From Clostridiales bacterium (lineage in GTDB: Bacteria > Bacillota > Clostridia > Christensenellales > CAG-314), in the NCBI GenBank assembly GCA_003537755.1, contig DPQS01000029.1, positions 24,117 to 88,116 of the forward strand: a stretch of DNA of 64,000 nucleotides, written 5' to 3'. Position numbers and translations under genes: made by a program. Position 1 is the first letter of the stretch, and every line of letters starts with the position of its first letter. The notes under the pieces were generated by a model. The model was not told the origin of the DNA. It worked only from the letters and a program-made list of their open reading frames with translations, and made no database searches. Shown in pieces: positions 63,789-64,000 of this stretch.

Positions 63789-64000
63789 TTTTTGTACCGC
63801 AACCTAAAAAAGTCGTTTACCAAAACGGCTTTTTGCCTTTTGAAGGCTTTGTTTTGGCGCAACGCAAGGTTTTTGGCGGACATACGTTGACCGGGTTGCA
63901 ACCGTTTATTGCGGCAAACGGCGTTACGCTTGCTGCACAACAAAATGCCGCATTAGGGTCGCAAGCATACGTCATTACCGTAGACAAGACGGGCGTGACG
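63773..64000 (+). CDS. Start of a GH20 beta-hexosaminidase (cut by the window end)
   Basis: The first 76 codons of a gene beginning at ATG 63773, inside the end of the previous gene. The sequence VFVPQPKKVVYQNGFLPFEG followed later by QAYVITVDKTGVT matches the N-terminal GH20b domain of beta-N-acetylhexosaminidases (IPKPQ-type opening, then YxLxVxxxGV). There is no signal peptide. The catalytic barrel lies beyond the window. Confidence 0.7.
   Translation, partial: MQNKIVFVPQPKKVVYQNGFLPFEGFVLAQRKVFGGHTLTGLQPFIAANGVTLAAQQNAALGSQAYVITVDKTGVT

Noticed and set aside
1..64000. CRISPR arrays, rRNA genes, intact insertion sequences
   Set aside because: No regularly spaced identical repeats of 24-40 bases, no rRNA sequence and no transposase were found. 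The only mobile-element traces are the tRNA-end duplication and the recombinase remnant.

Overview
The window looks like a carbohydrate-utilisation region from a Gram-positive gut-type bacterium, most likely an uncultured Clostridia (Bacillota) lineage. This rests on strong AGGAGG-type ribosome binding sites, many lipoprotein signal peptides, three CUT1-type sugar importers that lack their own ATPase, three GH130 enzymes, and LacI, AraC and ArsR regulators. The taxonomic placement is inference; no marker gene is present.

Layout. 1-1.2 kb: the 3' end of a tRNA-Ala, two tandem copies of a tRNA-like sequence, an intact tRNA-Ile(GAT), a displaced 22-bp copy of the tRNA-Ile 3' end followed by its own terminator, and a decayed remnant resembling the C-terminus of a serine recombinase. 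This looks like a worn-out integration site. 1.2-2.9 kb: a short ABC ATPase and a DUF624-like membrane protein. 2.9-19.1 kb (locus A): a LacI regulator diverges from an operon with a 1415-aa secreted helical-barrel glycosidase-like lipoprotein, a 1079-aa cysteine-rich/beta-sandwich lipoprotein, a sugar ABC importer, a 1007-aa cytoplasmic relative of the secreted enzyme, and a GH130 phosphorylase. 19.1-20.0 kb is non-coding.

20.0-23.7 kb (locus B): DUF624-like protein, GH29 fucosidase, SGNH esterase and GH130, ending at a terminator shared with a convergent AraC regulator. The AraC gene diverges from locus C (25.0-44.3 kb): GH130, ABC importer (binding protein and two permeases), a 1408-aa secreted beta-sandwich protein, a DUF4838 lipoprotein, a Big2/GLUG protein, a 1127-aa repeat lipoprotein, GH20 and GH1. 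Loci B and C share a 27-28 bp upstream element that is probably the AraC site. An ArsR-type regulator (44.8 kb) then precedes locus D (46.3-64.0 kb, running off the end). Locus D repeats the gene order of locus C: binding protein (broken by a 4-bp duplication), two permeases, 1351-aa secreted protein, DUF4838 lipoprotein, Big2/GLUG lipoprotein, 930-aa repeat lipoprotein, then a DUF4965/DUF1793-type protein and the start of a GH20 enzyme.

How it works together (inference): large secreted proteins and lipoproteins capture and trim a complex glycan at the cell surface, the CUT1 importers bring in oligosaccharides, and cytoplasmic GH130, GH20, GH29, GH1 and esterase finish them. GH130 plus GH20 plus GH29 points to mannose-, HexNAc- and fucose-containing glycans such as host N-glycans or related glycoconjugates. 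The most interesting content is the pair of syntenic paralogous modules (C and D), built around two secreted scaffold-like families next to DUF4838 and Big2/GLUG proteins of unknown function.
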